Positions 23,336-35,390 are shown, counted from the stretch's first letter. The stretch: DNA of 64,000 nucleotides from Lamellibrachia satsuma (GCA_033239005.1 BSQZ01000009.1:6128252-6192251); one strand, 5' to 3'. The notes: generated from the letters alone by a model not told the origin. Made by a program: numbers and translations.

Positions 23336-24697
23336 GCCACTACCACTACCGCTACAACTACCACTGTCACTGCGACTGCCACTGTCACTGCAACTGCCAC
23401 TGCCGCTGTCACTGTGACTGCGACTGCCACTGTCGCTGCCACTGCCACTGCCGCTGTCACTGTGACTGCGACTGTCACTGTCACTGTTATTGCCACTACC
23501 ACTACCACTGCCACTGCCACTGTCACTGCCACAACCACTACCACTACCACTACGTCTACCACTGCCACTTCCACTGCGATTGTCAGTCACTGCCACTGCC
23601 ACTGTTTCTGCCACTGCCATTGCCACTATCACTAACACTAACACTACCACTACCACTACAACTACCACTGCCGGTGCCACTGCCACTGCCACTACCACTG
23701 TCACTACAAATACCGCTGCCACTACCACTACTTATGTCACTACCACTACAATTGGCACTACCACTGCAAATACCACTACCAATTCCACTACCACTACCAC
23801 TACCTCTACCACTATCACTACCACTACCACTGCCACTGCAACTGCCACTGCCACTGCCACTACCACGACCACCACCACTGCCACTGCCGCTGTCACTGCG
23901 ACTGCGACTGTCATTGCCACTGCCACTGCCACAACAACTACCAGTAATTCTACTACTGCGATTGTCACTGTCACTGCCACTGCCACTGCCACTGCTACTG
24001 CTTCTGCCACTGCAATTGCCACTATCACTAACACTATCACTACCACTACCACTACCAGTACCACTACAACTACCACTACCACTACCACTACCACTACCAT
24101 TGCCACTGCCACTGCCAATGTCACTGCTACTGCCACTACCGCTGTCACTTCCACTACCACTGTCACTACATCTACCGCTGCTACTACCACAGCCACTACA
24201 ACTACTGCTGCCACTACCACTACATATGTCACTACCACTACAATTGGCACTACCATTGCAACTACCACTACCAATTCCACTACAAATACCACTAATAGTA
24301 TCGCTACAACTACCACTATCACTGCGACTGCCACTGTCGCTGCCACTGCCACTGCCACTGCCGCTGTCACTGTGACTGCGATTGTCACTGTCACTGTTAT
24401 TGCCACTACCACTACCACTACCACTACCACTGCCACTGCCACTGCCACTGCCACTACCACTACCGCTGCCACTGCCACTGCCACAACCACTACCACTGCC
24501 ACTGCCTATGCCGCTGTCACTGCGACTGCGACTGTCACTGCCACAGCCATTGCCACTACCACTACCACTACCACTACCACTACCACTACCACTGCCACTG
24601 TCACTGCGACTTTCACTGTCGCTGTCACTGCCACTGCCACTGCCACTGTCACTGCCACTGCCACTGCCACTGACACTACCACTACCAATACCACTAC
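23336..24697. repeat. CCACTG/CCACTA satellite
   Basis: About 1.36 kb of imperfect hexanucleotides, the complementary strand of the GGCAGT/GGTAGT family. Directly joins the (GGTC)n array at 24698. Confidence 0.9.
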
Positions 24698-25318
24698 GGT
24701 CGGTCGGTCGGTCGGTCGGTCGGTCGGTCGGTCGGTCGGTCGGTCGGTCGGTCGGTCGGTCGGTCGGTCGGTCGGACGGTCGGTCGGTCGGTCGGTCGGT
24801 CGGTCGGTCGGTCGGTCGGTCGGTCGGTCGGTCGGTCGGTCGGTCGGTCGGTCGGTCGGTCGGTCGGTCTGTCGGTCGGTCGGTCGGTCGGTCGGTCGGT
24901 CGGTCGGTCGGTCGGTCGGTCGGTCGGTCGGTCGGTCGGTCGGTCGGTCGGTCGGTCGGTCGGTCGGTCGGTCGGTCGGTCGGTCGGTCGGTCGGTCGGT
25001 CGGTCGGTCGGTCGGTCGGTCGGTCGGTCGGTCGGTCGGTCGGTCGGTCGGTCGGTCGGTCGGTCGGTCGGTCGGTCGGTCGGTCGGTCGGTCGGTCGGT
25101 CGGTCGGTCGGTCGGTCGGTCGGTCGGTCGGTCGGTCGGTCGGTCGGTCGGTCGGTCGGTCGGTCGGTCGGTCGGTCGGTCGGTCGGTCGGTCGGTCGGT
25201 CGGTCGGTCGGTCGGTCGGTCGGTCGGTCGGTCGGTCGGTCGGTCGGTCGGTCGGTCGGTCGGTCGGTCGGTCGGTCGGTCGGTCGGTCGGTCGGTCGGT
25301 CGGTCGGTCGGTCGGTCG
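24698..25318. repeat. (GGTC)n array 1
   Basis: About 155 copies of GGTC with only isolated substitutions (near 24775 and 24870). A tetranucleotide with no stop codon in any frame gives long Gly-Arg-Ser-Val and Asp-Arg-Pro-Thr frames, which are not genes. Confidence 0.95.
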
Positions 25319-25430
25319 TTAGGTCTTGAGTTGTGATGGTTATTATTTCTATTGTGGCCATTAACCTACCATCGATAATTTTGAGTTTAAGATTCAAATA
25401 AAGATTCAGGTAAATGTCAAGGCTAGATAT
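25319..25430 (+). repeat. dispersed element flank, (GGTC)-linked (copy 1)
   Basis: The sequence after the array (TTGTGATGGTTATTATTTC ... GTGGCCATTAACCTAC ... AAAGATTCAGGTAAAT) recurs after a short (GGTC)n at 49264-49395 and, inverted, before a (GACC)n at 42885-43010. The array and flank therefore behave as one dispersed unit. Confidence 0.65.
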
Positions 25431-25454
25431 AAAATGGATGTACAATTTTTTTTT

Positions 25455-26290
25455 GGAATCATTCGTCCGCGAAGAAGCCGCGTGTGCTTTGCTATTGAAC
25501 GGGAAATCGGCTTACTTAAACAATAAGACAACGCATACCTCTTCTTGCTAAATGTTAGCCAGCAGCTGTATCTCAGCATATTATATTTTTGATCAGCGTC
25601 TGTTACAACAGGTGATGTGCGTTAGAACCTCATTTTATAATGTCAGCTATATTCGAGCAATAAACTACCTAGTTGTCAATGGATTCACATATTTTTCACA
25701 CTCTTCTGCCACACTCCCCAGTCGTACTGCGGTGAGTACATTCAACTACAGTACTTGTTTCATTCTTCTCATATACTCTCCAGTAGAACAGCGGTGATTA
25801 CGTCCACATACAGTACTTTGTGTCCTCATTCTTCTGCCATACTCTCCAGTAGTATTGTTGTGAGAAAATTCACTTACAGTACTTTGTGTTCGCATTCTTC
25901 TGTTATACTCTCCAGTACTCCGAGGAAACGATTGTATAATTAAGATCTTGGTACTAATCTGAGTTGGCCAAGTCGTCAAAGCGATTTGGGAGGTGCGTGG
26001 CTAAAGTTTATATATTCAACCGTTCCTGCACGCAATATTTAATTTTGCCTTTTTTTCCGATTGCTTAATGCTAGTTACCAACTCTGCATGGACGAATCAC
26101 CAGCGGGAGTCATTCGACCGCGAAGAAGCGGTGGGTGCGCTTTGTTATCGAGCGTAAAATCCGCTGAAGAAAAGTATTGTGAAGAAAAAATTTTGTGTAA
26201 AGTTACGCAGTGGCTGTGTCTTGGCAAAATATTTTTTATCAAAGGCTGTTACAGCAGGGGATGTACATTAGAACCTCATGTCATAGTTCA
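25455..26290. repeat. dispersed repeats and a 3-copy minisatellite
   Basis: A stretch at about 25455-25630 (CGCGAAGAAG, TTTGCTATTGAACGGGAAAT) is related to 26093-26290 and, inverted, to 42455-42540. Between them, 25697-25920 holds about three imperfect 60-70 base tandem units containing CATACTCTCCAGTA and ACAGTACTTTGTGT. Confidence 0.5.
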
Positions 26291-28161
26291 TTAATGTTGC
26301 TCTTGTGTATGCTCGTTCATAACGTGCATTTATAAAGGATTAATAAAAAACACAAATTCATTCACTGCTACAAAATCAATCAATGTATTGTATTGACATA
26401 AAACAACGACGGGAACTTTCCATGAACCTCCCATATAGGCATGGCTAGAAAGAACGAGACAGTTCCATCTGGTCAACTTGTAAAGACAAAGTTTGTGGAA
26501 TTCAATTTGTACATGTTTTTTCATACATTCTATAAGGAATTTCACCCAAAAATGGTTTAAAAGACGTAGATTTGAATATGTTTCGTTATCCATAAAATGA
26601 GTACTATCATCGTACAATGATGTTCAACCGATTACCTGTCTCTAGTATTGTTAGAATTAATCTTGTTGAAACTGATAATAATGGTGGGATGTTTTTTACC
26701 TTTTCAGATTTATTTGTTTATTTTTGTCTGAACAGTTTCACGTTTTGTACTTTTTTCTCTCTTTGCCATGGGAAGTCGACGTACTCTATGGTTCTAACGA
26801 CTGTCATATGAGGACAATGCATCTATATCTGCATAAACAACTGACATACATTAATTGAGCGTCCAAAATATATAATATTCGATAATAACTGTATTGACAT
26901 ACTAAGGTGTATTCACAAGGGTTGCTCCATTGAACATGTAGCATGTTTTCGGAACGTAAATCATGGAAAATTGTTACTCGAAACCTCAGTTAGCAGTTTT
27001 ACAATTCATTATATGTATGTATTGTATGTTCATTTATTATCACGAATGAAGCAAAGTACACAATTATACAGAGCCTAGACATGTATACATGGTTTGGGGT
27101 AAATATTGTAATTTAATAGCTATATTGCTACATTCCACGAATTGTGGTGGACTACAAAAAGGTAGACAAATGGGATTCTAGTAGTTCACGAGTGATTGGC
27201 ACTGAACGTCGCTGAATTGCTCAACGCTAGCCTCTTTTTATCGCCAAATATTGGTCCACTAAGTGAAAATATCCTTAGTAGTCTGCACTAGACACCATTA
27301 GATACAAGCCCATTCAACTTATCTTAATAAGGACAACAAACACCGCCACAATAGTATTGGTGTGAGCGAAGAGATGTCAGTTTATTTTTGCTTGGTAACG
27401 AGTATACAATTTCAAAAAAAATGCATACAATACAATGCAATATTCATGGTTGTTCTTAGATTTCTAGATACCATCGCAAATGAAACTTAAGCATGTCTTC
27501 TTTGAAATAACATCTAACATAATAAGTAGCGTATTCAATAATCGAGGCCATTCGAACAGTATTTACTTATCCCTATCTCGGCGCGACACTTATGGAGAAC
27601 ACGTGACCGGCAAAATCAGGTGACGTCAGTTAGCTACGGAACTAAAGATAAGTAAAGAAGAAACGTATAGCTAAATGTGTATATTGTGCTTCCATACACA
27701 CACGCACACGTTATTGATATAATGTGTTAATGCCACATTAAGTTGCTTAATTCCAGTATATTAGTCACACTAATATCATTCGATGCAACGTATTATTAAA
27801 TGTGATAGTCTTAGCATATCGCCCAGAGCGACATTGTAATGGTATAATTACGAGTGTTGCTCGAAGCTGGCTGGAGGTATATCAAAGGCTCGATACTTCA
27901 GTAACACTGTCATTGACCTAGCCATTTGTGATATGTTAAACAAGCGGTATAATTATATCCTGGAAAAAGGATTGATATGCTGCACAGTTCTTAGAATGCC
28001 GTTGCCAATTATCTCGGTGGGGACACTGAACTTTAATAATTATTAAGAATATGACACATTCTTTGACATCCACCTGTCGACGAAGCTAAGTGACAGATAA
28101 CTTCGTATCAGAACAGAAAACATCAAACTGACGAAATGAAGAACCTAAATGTTTTACTTAC
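26291..28161. other. AT-rich stretch without recognised feature
   Basis: I found no splice-supported exon, array or transposon end. If the UPA-like exon at 28162-28311 belongs to a gene, its next exon should lie here on the minus strand; I could not find a Death domain-like exon. Confidence 0.35.
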
Positions 28162-28311
28162 CCTACTGATGTCCGTCGTGATGTTCATCAGTCGATTGAG
28201 TCCTCTGGGTTGACGTACTCGCAGTCTGAACTGTAGTGACGACTCTGATTGTGGGAATCCAATCGTGACTTGACGCACAGCGTTGTTGCGTATGTCGAAA
28301 AGGGTAATTTG
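28162..28311 (-). CDS. solo UPA-like exon, diverged family 2 paralog (J)
   Basis: Exactly 150 bases (50 codons, phase 0) between TTTTCAG and AGG|GTAAGT. Reads QITLFDIRNNAVRQVTIGF, then LRVRQPRGLNRLMNITTDIS. It aligns with exon 4 of F and G (VDILNSAVRQVRVTIP, LRQPGGLNRRIYITRDISR). It is much more diverged than F is from G but has kept an open frame and both splice sites. A possible preceding exon with MASSRGIGNVTL ends CTTAG|GTTAAG near 28385. Confidence 0.6.
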
Positions 28312-28521
28312 CTGAAAATCGAGTTACATAGAATATCTTTAGATGTTGATGTGTATATTTTTTCCTCATGCAATGAAGGAAACCTTAACCTAAGCGTCAC
28401 ATTTCCAATACCTCGCGAGGATGCCATTTAAATAAAGTTAAAGCGTTGGGGCATGTTACTAGTATGCTAAATTCTTGCTTCCCAGTTAAGAAAACTTAGT
28501 TTCAATTTTTTTGCAAATCAC

Positions 28522-29775
28522 TGGTAGAGGTAGAGGTAGTGGCAGTGGCAGTGGCAGTGGCAGTGGCAGTGGCAGTGGCAATGGCAGTGGCAGTGGCAGT
28601 GGCAGTGGCAGTGGCAGGGGCAGTGGCAGTGGCAGTGGCAGTGGCAGTGGCAGTGACAGTGGAAGTGGCAGTGGCAGTGGCTGTGGCAGTGGCAGTGGCA
28701 GTGGCAGTGGCAGTGGCAGTGGCAGTGGCAGTGGCAGTGGCAGCGGCAGCGGCAGCGGCAGCGGTACTGGTAGTGGTAGTGGTAGTGGTAGTTTTAGTGG
28801 TAGTGGTAGTGGTAGTGGTAGTGGTAGCGGTAGTGGTAGTGGCAAAGCAGGGCAGTGGTAGTGGTTATGATAGTTATAGCGATAGTGGTAGAGGTACTGA
28901 TAATGGTTGTGGTAATGGTAGTAGTAATGGTAGTAGTAGTAGTTGCAGTGGTAGTGTTAGTGTTATTGTTAGTGGTAGCGGTAATGGTGGAGGTAGTGGT
29001 TGTGGTTTTGGTAGTGGTAGAGGTAGTGGCAGTGGCAGTGGTAATGTTAGGGGAAGGGTAGTTGTGTTGAAAGTGGTAGTGTCAGAGTTAGTGTAAGCGG
29101 TATTGGTAGTAGTTGTGTTAATGTCAGTGTAAGGGGTAGTAGCAGTGGCAGTGGTAGTGATAGTGATAGTGGTAGTGGTAGTAGCAGTGGTAGTGGCAGT
29201 GGCTGTGGTAGTGACAGTGGCAGTAGCAGTGGAAGTGGCAGTGGCACTGGCAGTGGCAATGGCAATGATAGTGTGTGTGCTAGTTGTAGTGGCAGTGGTA
29301 GTGGTAGTGGCAGTCATAGTAGCAGTGGAAGTGGAAGTGGCAGTTGTAGCAGTAGTGGATGTGGTAGTAGCAGCCGTAGATGTACTGACAGTGGTAGTGG
29401 TAGTGGTAGTGACAGTGGTAGTGGTAGTGACAGTGGCAGTGGCAGTGACAGTGACAGTGGCAGTGGCAGTGGCAGTGGTAGTGGCAGTGTCAGTGGCAGT
29501 GACATTGACAGTGGCAGTGGCAGTCGCAGTGATAGTGGTAGTGGTAATGGTAGTGGTAGTGGTAGTGGTAGTGGCAATGACAGTGACAGTGACAGTGACA
29601 GTGACAGTGACAGTGGCAGTGGCAGTGGTAGTGGCAGTGGCAGTGGCAGTGGTAGTGGCAGTGGCAGTGGCAGTGGCAGTGGCAGTGGCAGTGGCAGAGG
29701 CAGCGGCAGTGGCAGTGGCAGTGGCAGTGGCAGAGGCAGTGGCAGTGGCACTGGTAGTGGCAGTGACAGTGGCAC
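28522..29775. repeat. GGCAGT/GGTAGT satellite
   Basis: About 1.25 kb of imperfect hexanucleotides. Followed by a unique flank (29785-29945) shared with the array at 51507-52267. Confidence 0.9.
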
Positions 29776-29784
29776 GGCACTGCA

Positions 29785-29945
29785 CAATAATGAATCAGGT
29801 AGACTTACACATTGCCGTGGTTGGTGATATTTACTGTACACGCTAGAAGCCTCAGCTGAATTGCGTGGCCTCTTCAACACGCCAATGTGTAATGCTTACT
29901 GAAGTATGTCATTGTGCGTTGACTGACGAACATACCTTTACACTC
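29785..29945 (+). repeat. flank shared by two hexanucleotide arrays (copy 1)
   Basis: Contains GTAGACTTACACATTGC, TAGAAGCCTCAGCTGAATTG and CGTGGCCTCTTCAACACGCC; the same order appears at 52275-52450. Each copy is followed by (TA)n. Confidence 0.65.
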
Positions 29946-30004
29946 TTGCAAGGCAGTGAATACCAACTCAGTGGGACGATTTAAAACACTGTTTTAAAAC
30001 ATAT

Positions 30005-30006
<2 letters not shown>

Positions 30007-30078
<72 letters not shown>
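30007..30078. repeat. (TA)n microsatellite
   Basis: Nearly pure TA dinucleotides. Confidence 0.9.
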
Positions 30079-30081
<3 letters not shown>

Positions 30082-31504
30082 GGGATAGCTTTACTATTGC
30101 GTTAGTAGCGCGATAGCTGTATTTACTCTCGATAGCATTGCATCGTCACATCGACTATTGCAATACATCGATAATCGATGTATCGACTTACAAACAACGT
30201 CGACAGCGAAGGGATGTCTGGCAAAGTTGAGAAATGCTGTGAGTTATTAGGGAAACGAAGTAGGCACGAGGTGGAAAAATCATTATGTCATGGAAATTGC
30301 CTGAAGATGGATGTTGAGTCAGGAATGGTGGAATTGCAATTGCAATAGGATAACGACTTATCAGTGGCGTATCTAAGATATCGTAAAGGGGGAGGCCAGA
30401 GTCATGTAGGGGCGTAACGGAAAAATGTAACACATTTAAGCCAAATTGTTATTATGTTGCTCGTTCGCTCGCCATACGTAGCCGATAAGCAGTGGCGCTG
30501 TGTCAAACAGACATCCAATTCTCTTTTACAAACGTCAACAGTCACAATGTCATATTATTAAGTGGAATAGGTACATTAATTTACCAATCTAAATTCCGGT
30601 TTCCAAGTTTGATTAATTGTCCAATTGGTTGGGCGACACAGTATCGTGTGATATCGCGGTGCAGGGATCGGTCGTGTAAAACAAAGGCAATGTGTGATTC
30701 CGAATGTCGGTCGAACTGGGAATGGTCGTCTACGATTTTTAAGAAATGACCAATCAGCGATCGACAGCATGTGCACCCGCTGTGACGTTTAAATATACCG
30801 CATATCGGTAGTGACGTGAGTGAAGATCGCACTGCGTAGAACCGTCGTTCGTCTAATTGTCTCTCGTCCATGACTGGTCTTATTTTGAAGTGATGTCGCT
30901 TGCGACATAAATCGGACTTGAGCTTTACTAATGACACAGCCATCTGTTCACGCGGCGACGATATCGCCTCGTGTAAACCCGACTTGAATATGAAGTATGA
31001 ATTGGCACGAGTCAATAGGTCAGATTTGCACTTTCTAACTAAATATGTAATTGAACGAGCATATGCTACAATGCAGGCCCTGAGTCACTGAGTTCTTATT
31101 TACTGTATATTATTTGGTACGTTGTTCGTACTCGTGCTGTTCAGATTAATCGATTTGATCGACGATTGATTGGTTGTTATACTTATTAACCTGGTGGAGG
31201 TAGTAATTTGACATGGATTTGTTTCGGTGAGTTCACGAATGCGAGCGAGAGTCGGATAAGCGAGACTAGGTCCATGGCATTTGGCACGTTGCATACAGTG
31301 CAATCCGATGACATTACCTAAGCTATGATCAGCAGTATAGATAACACATTTAATAAGCAGGTAGGCCCTGCCAGGTTTGTTTGTAGCTCCATGAGTTTGA
31401 ATGAGGAAAAATACATGATATTTTGATGAATTGGCCAACTTCCAGTTATGTTATATGTTCTGTGCTCCTATGTAGATAGTGTATAGAGTGTAGTCAGTTG
31501 ATGA
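30079..31504. other. no gene recognised; one dispersed repeat
   Basis: Contains nested palindromes around ATCGATAATCGAT near 30170 and a repeat at about 31285-31375 whose inverse lies at 47690-47790 (GTAGGCCCTGCCAGG, AGCAGTATAGAT). A 144-codon open frame on the minus strand (30581-31015) has no recognisable homology and I do not call it a gene. Confidence 0.35.
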
Positions 31505-31554
31505 CACAATCACCCAAGTACCAGGAATAGGCAGTTAAGTTAGATCGTTCAATT

Positions 31555-31800
31555 TTGATGATTAGTTGCATTAACCGATCGCCTAATCCAGGCAATTCAG
31601 CACAGAAAAAAACAAATGCCCACTCTGAATGGGCCTATTCGAACGTAAACAACATTGACTCTGAGTTTGCCAAGCAAGTCACTGCAGCCACTTTTTCATT
31701 AAAGGTGAACTGCAGCTCACAGAGATATGCACCGCCTCAGGAAGTCTTACGGAAAACAAAGACTGGCACCATTGACTACAACCGTGAGCATAGGCGTTGA
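31555..31800 (+). CDS. conserved ORF fragment, twin of 13704-13939
   Basis: Frame opens with MMISCINRSPNPGNSAQKK and ends GTIDYNREHRR stop, with IDSEFAKQVTAATFSLKVN between. Conservation of frame and stop with the copy in block B suggests former coding. No promoter, intron or family recognised; may be a transposon protein C-terminus. Confidence 0.35.
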   Translation: MMISCINRSPNPGNSAQKKTNAHSEWAYSNVNNIDSEFAKQVTAATFSLKVNCSSQRYAPPQEVLRKTKTGTIDYNREHRR

Positions 31801-32691
31801 ACATAAACATTAATTGTGTAAATAGATATGTTGTTGTTTTTTGTTGTTTGTTGTTATTTGGTTTGGTGGGTCATGTGAGTGTGTGGAGTCAATTACACAT
31901 GCCATGCCACCACGTGTGAGGAAGACGGACCTTCGCGGGGCCGCGACGATTGGTCAATAATCTCCGTAATTTTGTTCTTCACAGATTGACATGTATGCAA
32001 TAGGTTACGGTCGCTTCGCTAGAGCAACTATTGTTATCGAGAAAAGGCGTTTCGCAAAATGGCGAGCCGTATTGACAGTTGATGTATGTCAATACGTTTT
32101 CTGGGGTGATTATTGTGAATAGGGGCGTACATTTATGATATTGAGGCTAACTTGTAATGCGTTCGGAATTCTTCTAGGATTTTTGCAAATTCAAGCTGTT
32201 GAATGGCCACACAAATATTGCACTTTTTCCAACTAGTCCACTTTTATGACATGCGGCATCCATAAAGTCGATTATTTTGTCATATGACCATTACGAGAGT
32301 ACACACCAGCATAAAATGTAGTAAAATAGTTTCATGGCGTCTCTAGAGATAAATCGACTGATATTTCAAGGTAACAGATTGCCCTGAGTAGCGCAAACTG
32401 CCCCGATGATTATTTGTGATATTGTTTATAAAACAAACCAATAAATCAAATCATGGTGTGCTATTGTTTTGTCAATATGACTACACGAGATAGGATAAGT
32501 GCGCTTGTTCGCTGGCGGTATTAATAGTAGGTGCCTGGTATATTACCAATGAGTAATCAATCTTCGTGAACATAATCGTATCGCTCTAGAAATATTGATG
32601 AATAATATGGTCGTATGAATACAAGTACATGTTGTATACAAATTCCGGTAAATGGATAAAGTTTATATAAAGTTATCACACATTCGATGTA

Positions 32692-32778
32692 CAGGTAAAA
32701 GGTAAGTTCTATAGCGCGGTATCCAGTCCTTGGGACTGTTCAAATGCGCTTTACTCTTCACCCCTGGCAGACCTGTAG
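32692..32778 (-). mobile_element. SINE fragment (copy 3), deletion junction
   Basis: Only the core survives (CGGTATCCAGTCC, CAAATGCGCTTTACTCTTC, CCCCTGGCAGACCTG), then the sequence jumps to the region equivalent to 16575. Confidence 0.6.
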
Positions 32779-33271
32779 CTGCAAATGGTTATGTTTAGCA
32801 ACTCTTATAGGTGCATAGGCCCAACACCACGACTTTTGTTTAGCTTGAAGTAAACCAAATTAAATGTCACATTAGGTAAAGTAACCAATGTATGAACAAC
32901 ACAAATATTGGGTGTACACATTCATCCGAACAATCACTTGGAAGAGGTTTGTCATTAAGCGTAATGAAAATGGGCCTTTGAATAAAAAAAAATCAGAATT
33001 TTTTATTATGATGAACCATATATTTCAATGGTACCTCCTAGATGATAAAAAAGAACACAGAAATGGTATTTCCTCAAACAACTTCAGTGTACCTTATGAT
33101 ACGAACTTCCTCACATACAAATAAAAAATAGTATTTACAATAATGAATTATGGTCAGGAATGTAAATAATGGGTATTATAAAAAAATTGGTGAATTTAAT
33201 GAAGGCTGAAATAATACACTGTCCAATGTGATATAGTTTGTGATATAGTTTAAATGTAGTAAGTGCAATTG

Positions 33272-33372
33272 CCTCTTCATCCCCGTATGCACTTTGTTTT
33301 TATATAATGTGCACACGGACAACGGCACATTTTCCTACATAGTTTAGGGTGGAGTCGTCCACGGCGTGCCAT
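33272..33372 (-). pseudogene. family 1 copy D: first-exon relic
   Basis: ATG at 33372-33370 followed by MARRGRLHPK and the Cys motif, but the last Cys codon is TGA (33279-33277) and the GTAAAT donor of copy B has become GCAATT. The acceptor-like TTTTGCAG upstream is kept. Dead first exon. Confidence 0.65.
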
Positions 33373-33810
33373 GGTTGTCGCAAAATCACTGCCACTGCAA
33401 AATGCAAATACAGCCGCGCCGAAAAATATTTACTTTTGAGTGAGGCATATCCTTCCTTTTTAGGAAGGGGTGAGCACAATGCACGCACGCATATTCGCAC
33501 GCGCGCCCGCACGCAAGCACAAGTCATCATCATCATCGCAATGCCCGTTTTAGATGAACACAGTACATTACCATTGAAATGCATACAACATCCACGTTCA
33601 ATTGGCACAGTCATAACTATTATCCAGTGTTTAGCAGGTGGCCACGGTCGTCTACATCACAGTCAATTAGGTAAGCCTCATTTAGTAGGTAAGCAGTGGC
33701 TTGCAAACTACTACTCCATATGATTAAGTTGTGTGTAATACAAAGTACATTTCACCTGCTGTAACGATCAGTTGCAACCGAAAACATTTAAACATTTCCT
33801 TTAGTCAGAC

Positions 33811-33926
33811 AGCAACTATACATGAAATACTTAGTTAATATATCACGTAGTTTTCGTCAATCATTCTGTCTGTCTATCTATCTGCCATCTATCTATCTGT
33901 CTCGTTCTCTCTCTCTCTCCCTCCCT

Positions 33927-33980
<54 letters not shown>

Positions 33981-34005
33981 TACTCTCTCTGCCTCTCTCT
34001 GCCTC

Positions 34006-34070
<65 letters not shown>

Positions 34071-34188
34071 AGACAGCAACTATACATGAAATACTTAGTT
34101 AATATATCACGTAGTTTTCGTCAATCATTCTGTCTGTCTGTCTATCTGCCATCTATCTATCTGTCTCGTTCTCTCTCTCTCCCTCCCT

Positions 34189-34252
<64 letters not shown>

Positions 34253-34267
34253 TACTCTCTCTGCCTC

Positions 34268-34345
<78 letters not shown>
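33811..34345. repeat. tandem duplication with (CT)n and (TA)n
   Basis: The unit starting GTCAGACAGCAACTATACAT, followed by CTGT/CTAT repeats, (CT)n and (TA)n, occurs twice (from about 33803 and from 34067). The single-copy counterpart is at 17449 onward, so the duplication happened in this block. Confidence 0.85.
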
Positions 34346-34354
<9 letters not shown>

Positions 34355-34416
34355 CTGTTTTTATTTTTTTTCAATCGAATTTCTTTAGTTATATTCATTA
34401 CTGTAATCAACATGAA

Positions 34417-35129
34417 TTAACGTTTTCCCACGAACCCTGAAAAAAATCCAGAATCAGCCTTGTGAAACACTACCGCAGCACCTTCTGTTGCTTTAGAATG
34501 TTCCGTTGAAAACGGGTCAAAAGAATGGCCGTAGAACGGTTCATCTGACGGCTTGTTCGATAGTTCGGTCATTTTATACTTGTTCAATGTGTTGAATACC
34601 TCTGCGAGAGGATATGCCACGTATTTGCGTCCGTTAATATGTGTTTCACCAAAGAGAACACCTAAGGCTACTACTTTGCTAGAGTCATCTGGGATTGTCG
34701 TCAATAGAGCACCGCATTCTCCCTTCTCAAAGAACTTATCATTGTCTGAGGCAACGAGGATGACACCAGTTCGCCTGGTCGCTGGTTCACTTGACGAGGC
34801 TTTTGTCACAAGGATGGCGTCGACATTTGTGATTGTTCCGTACGTAAGTCCCGTTTTATAACAGTACTTTTGAACTTTCTGTCCATTCGACAGTGCAGTG
34901 TCCATGTCCAGACTAATGGTGTTAGTTTTCCCTCCTGGAGCATTGTTTTCGGAAACAACACCTGGCTTCGTGAATTTTATTACAAGAGCATCGATTACTG
35001 GGTCCTTCTGGTCAATATGTGCGATCCATTTCCCACACAAGCATTCCTTGCCGTCGACAATCAGGAAGACATCCTTGTTGACATCCTTGTCGTGCCCCAT
35101 GTGTCCAGTCGTCAATCCGTAGAGCTCAC
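34417..35129 (-). CDS. family 1 copy C: complete trypsin-fold exon with Cys nucleophile position
   Basis: 713 bases, phase 1 entry, stop TAA at 34417. Landmarks in trypsin order: GLTTGHM (His about residue 9 of the exon), VIDALVIKF (Asp about 46), KTGLTYGTI, then FFEKGECGALLTTI (Cys about 138), then VVALGVLFG and KYVAYPLAEVF. GECGALL aligns with GDSGGPL of S1 peptidases, so the catalytic Ser position is Cys, as in 3C-type chymotrypsin-fold cysteine peptidases. The domain is intact, but the exon just upstream (35758-35904) has a stop codon and the 5' exons are missing, so copy C as a whole may be non-functional unless it uses its own start. Inactive pseudo-enzyme is the alternative. Confidence 0.65.
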
Positions 35130-35319
35130 CTTGTCGTAAGAAGAAAATATAATGCGAACTATATTCTTCAAGTACATTGATAACACTCATTATTCGTAAC
35201 AAAACCGTAGGTTTCTTCTACCTAGGGAGGGGAGTTAAACGGGAAATGGCACTCTTCATTATGAGCAGTGCCTGTTGCAAGTAGCCCATCACTTATGTTG
35301 TTATCATGTAGATTATCGG

Positions 35320-35390
<71 letters not shown>
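35320..35390. repeat. (TA)n microsatellite
   Basis: Lies in the copy C intron between the last two exons, where copy A has no such tract. Confidence 0.9.

Larger units (their letters stand above)
31505..33900. repeat. segmental duplicate of 13640-17505 lacking the membrane and tail exons
   Basis: 31505-32330 matches 13640-14480, then a SINE piece, then 32780-33900 matches 16575-17505. Everything between the two SINEs of block B (14560-16575, holding exons 2 and 3) is missing. A crossover between the two SINE copies, which have the same orientation, would explain this exactly. Confidence 0.7.

Noticed and set aside
24698..25318. CRISPR or telomere-like array
   Set aside because: No spacers; the GGTC tetranucleotide is not a known telomere repeat and is internal with unique flanks.
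23490..25445. Open frames of 600+ residues across the CCACTG and GGTC arrays on both strands
   Set aside because: The repeat units contain no stop codon in several frames; translations are periodic (GRSV, DRPT, Ser-Gly), with no homology, splice signal or start context.
30581..31015. 144-codon minus-strand frame
   Set aside because: No recognisable motif or splice context, not conserved in another copy, so not called a gene.
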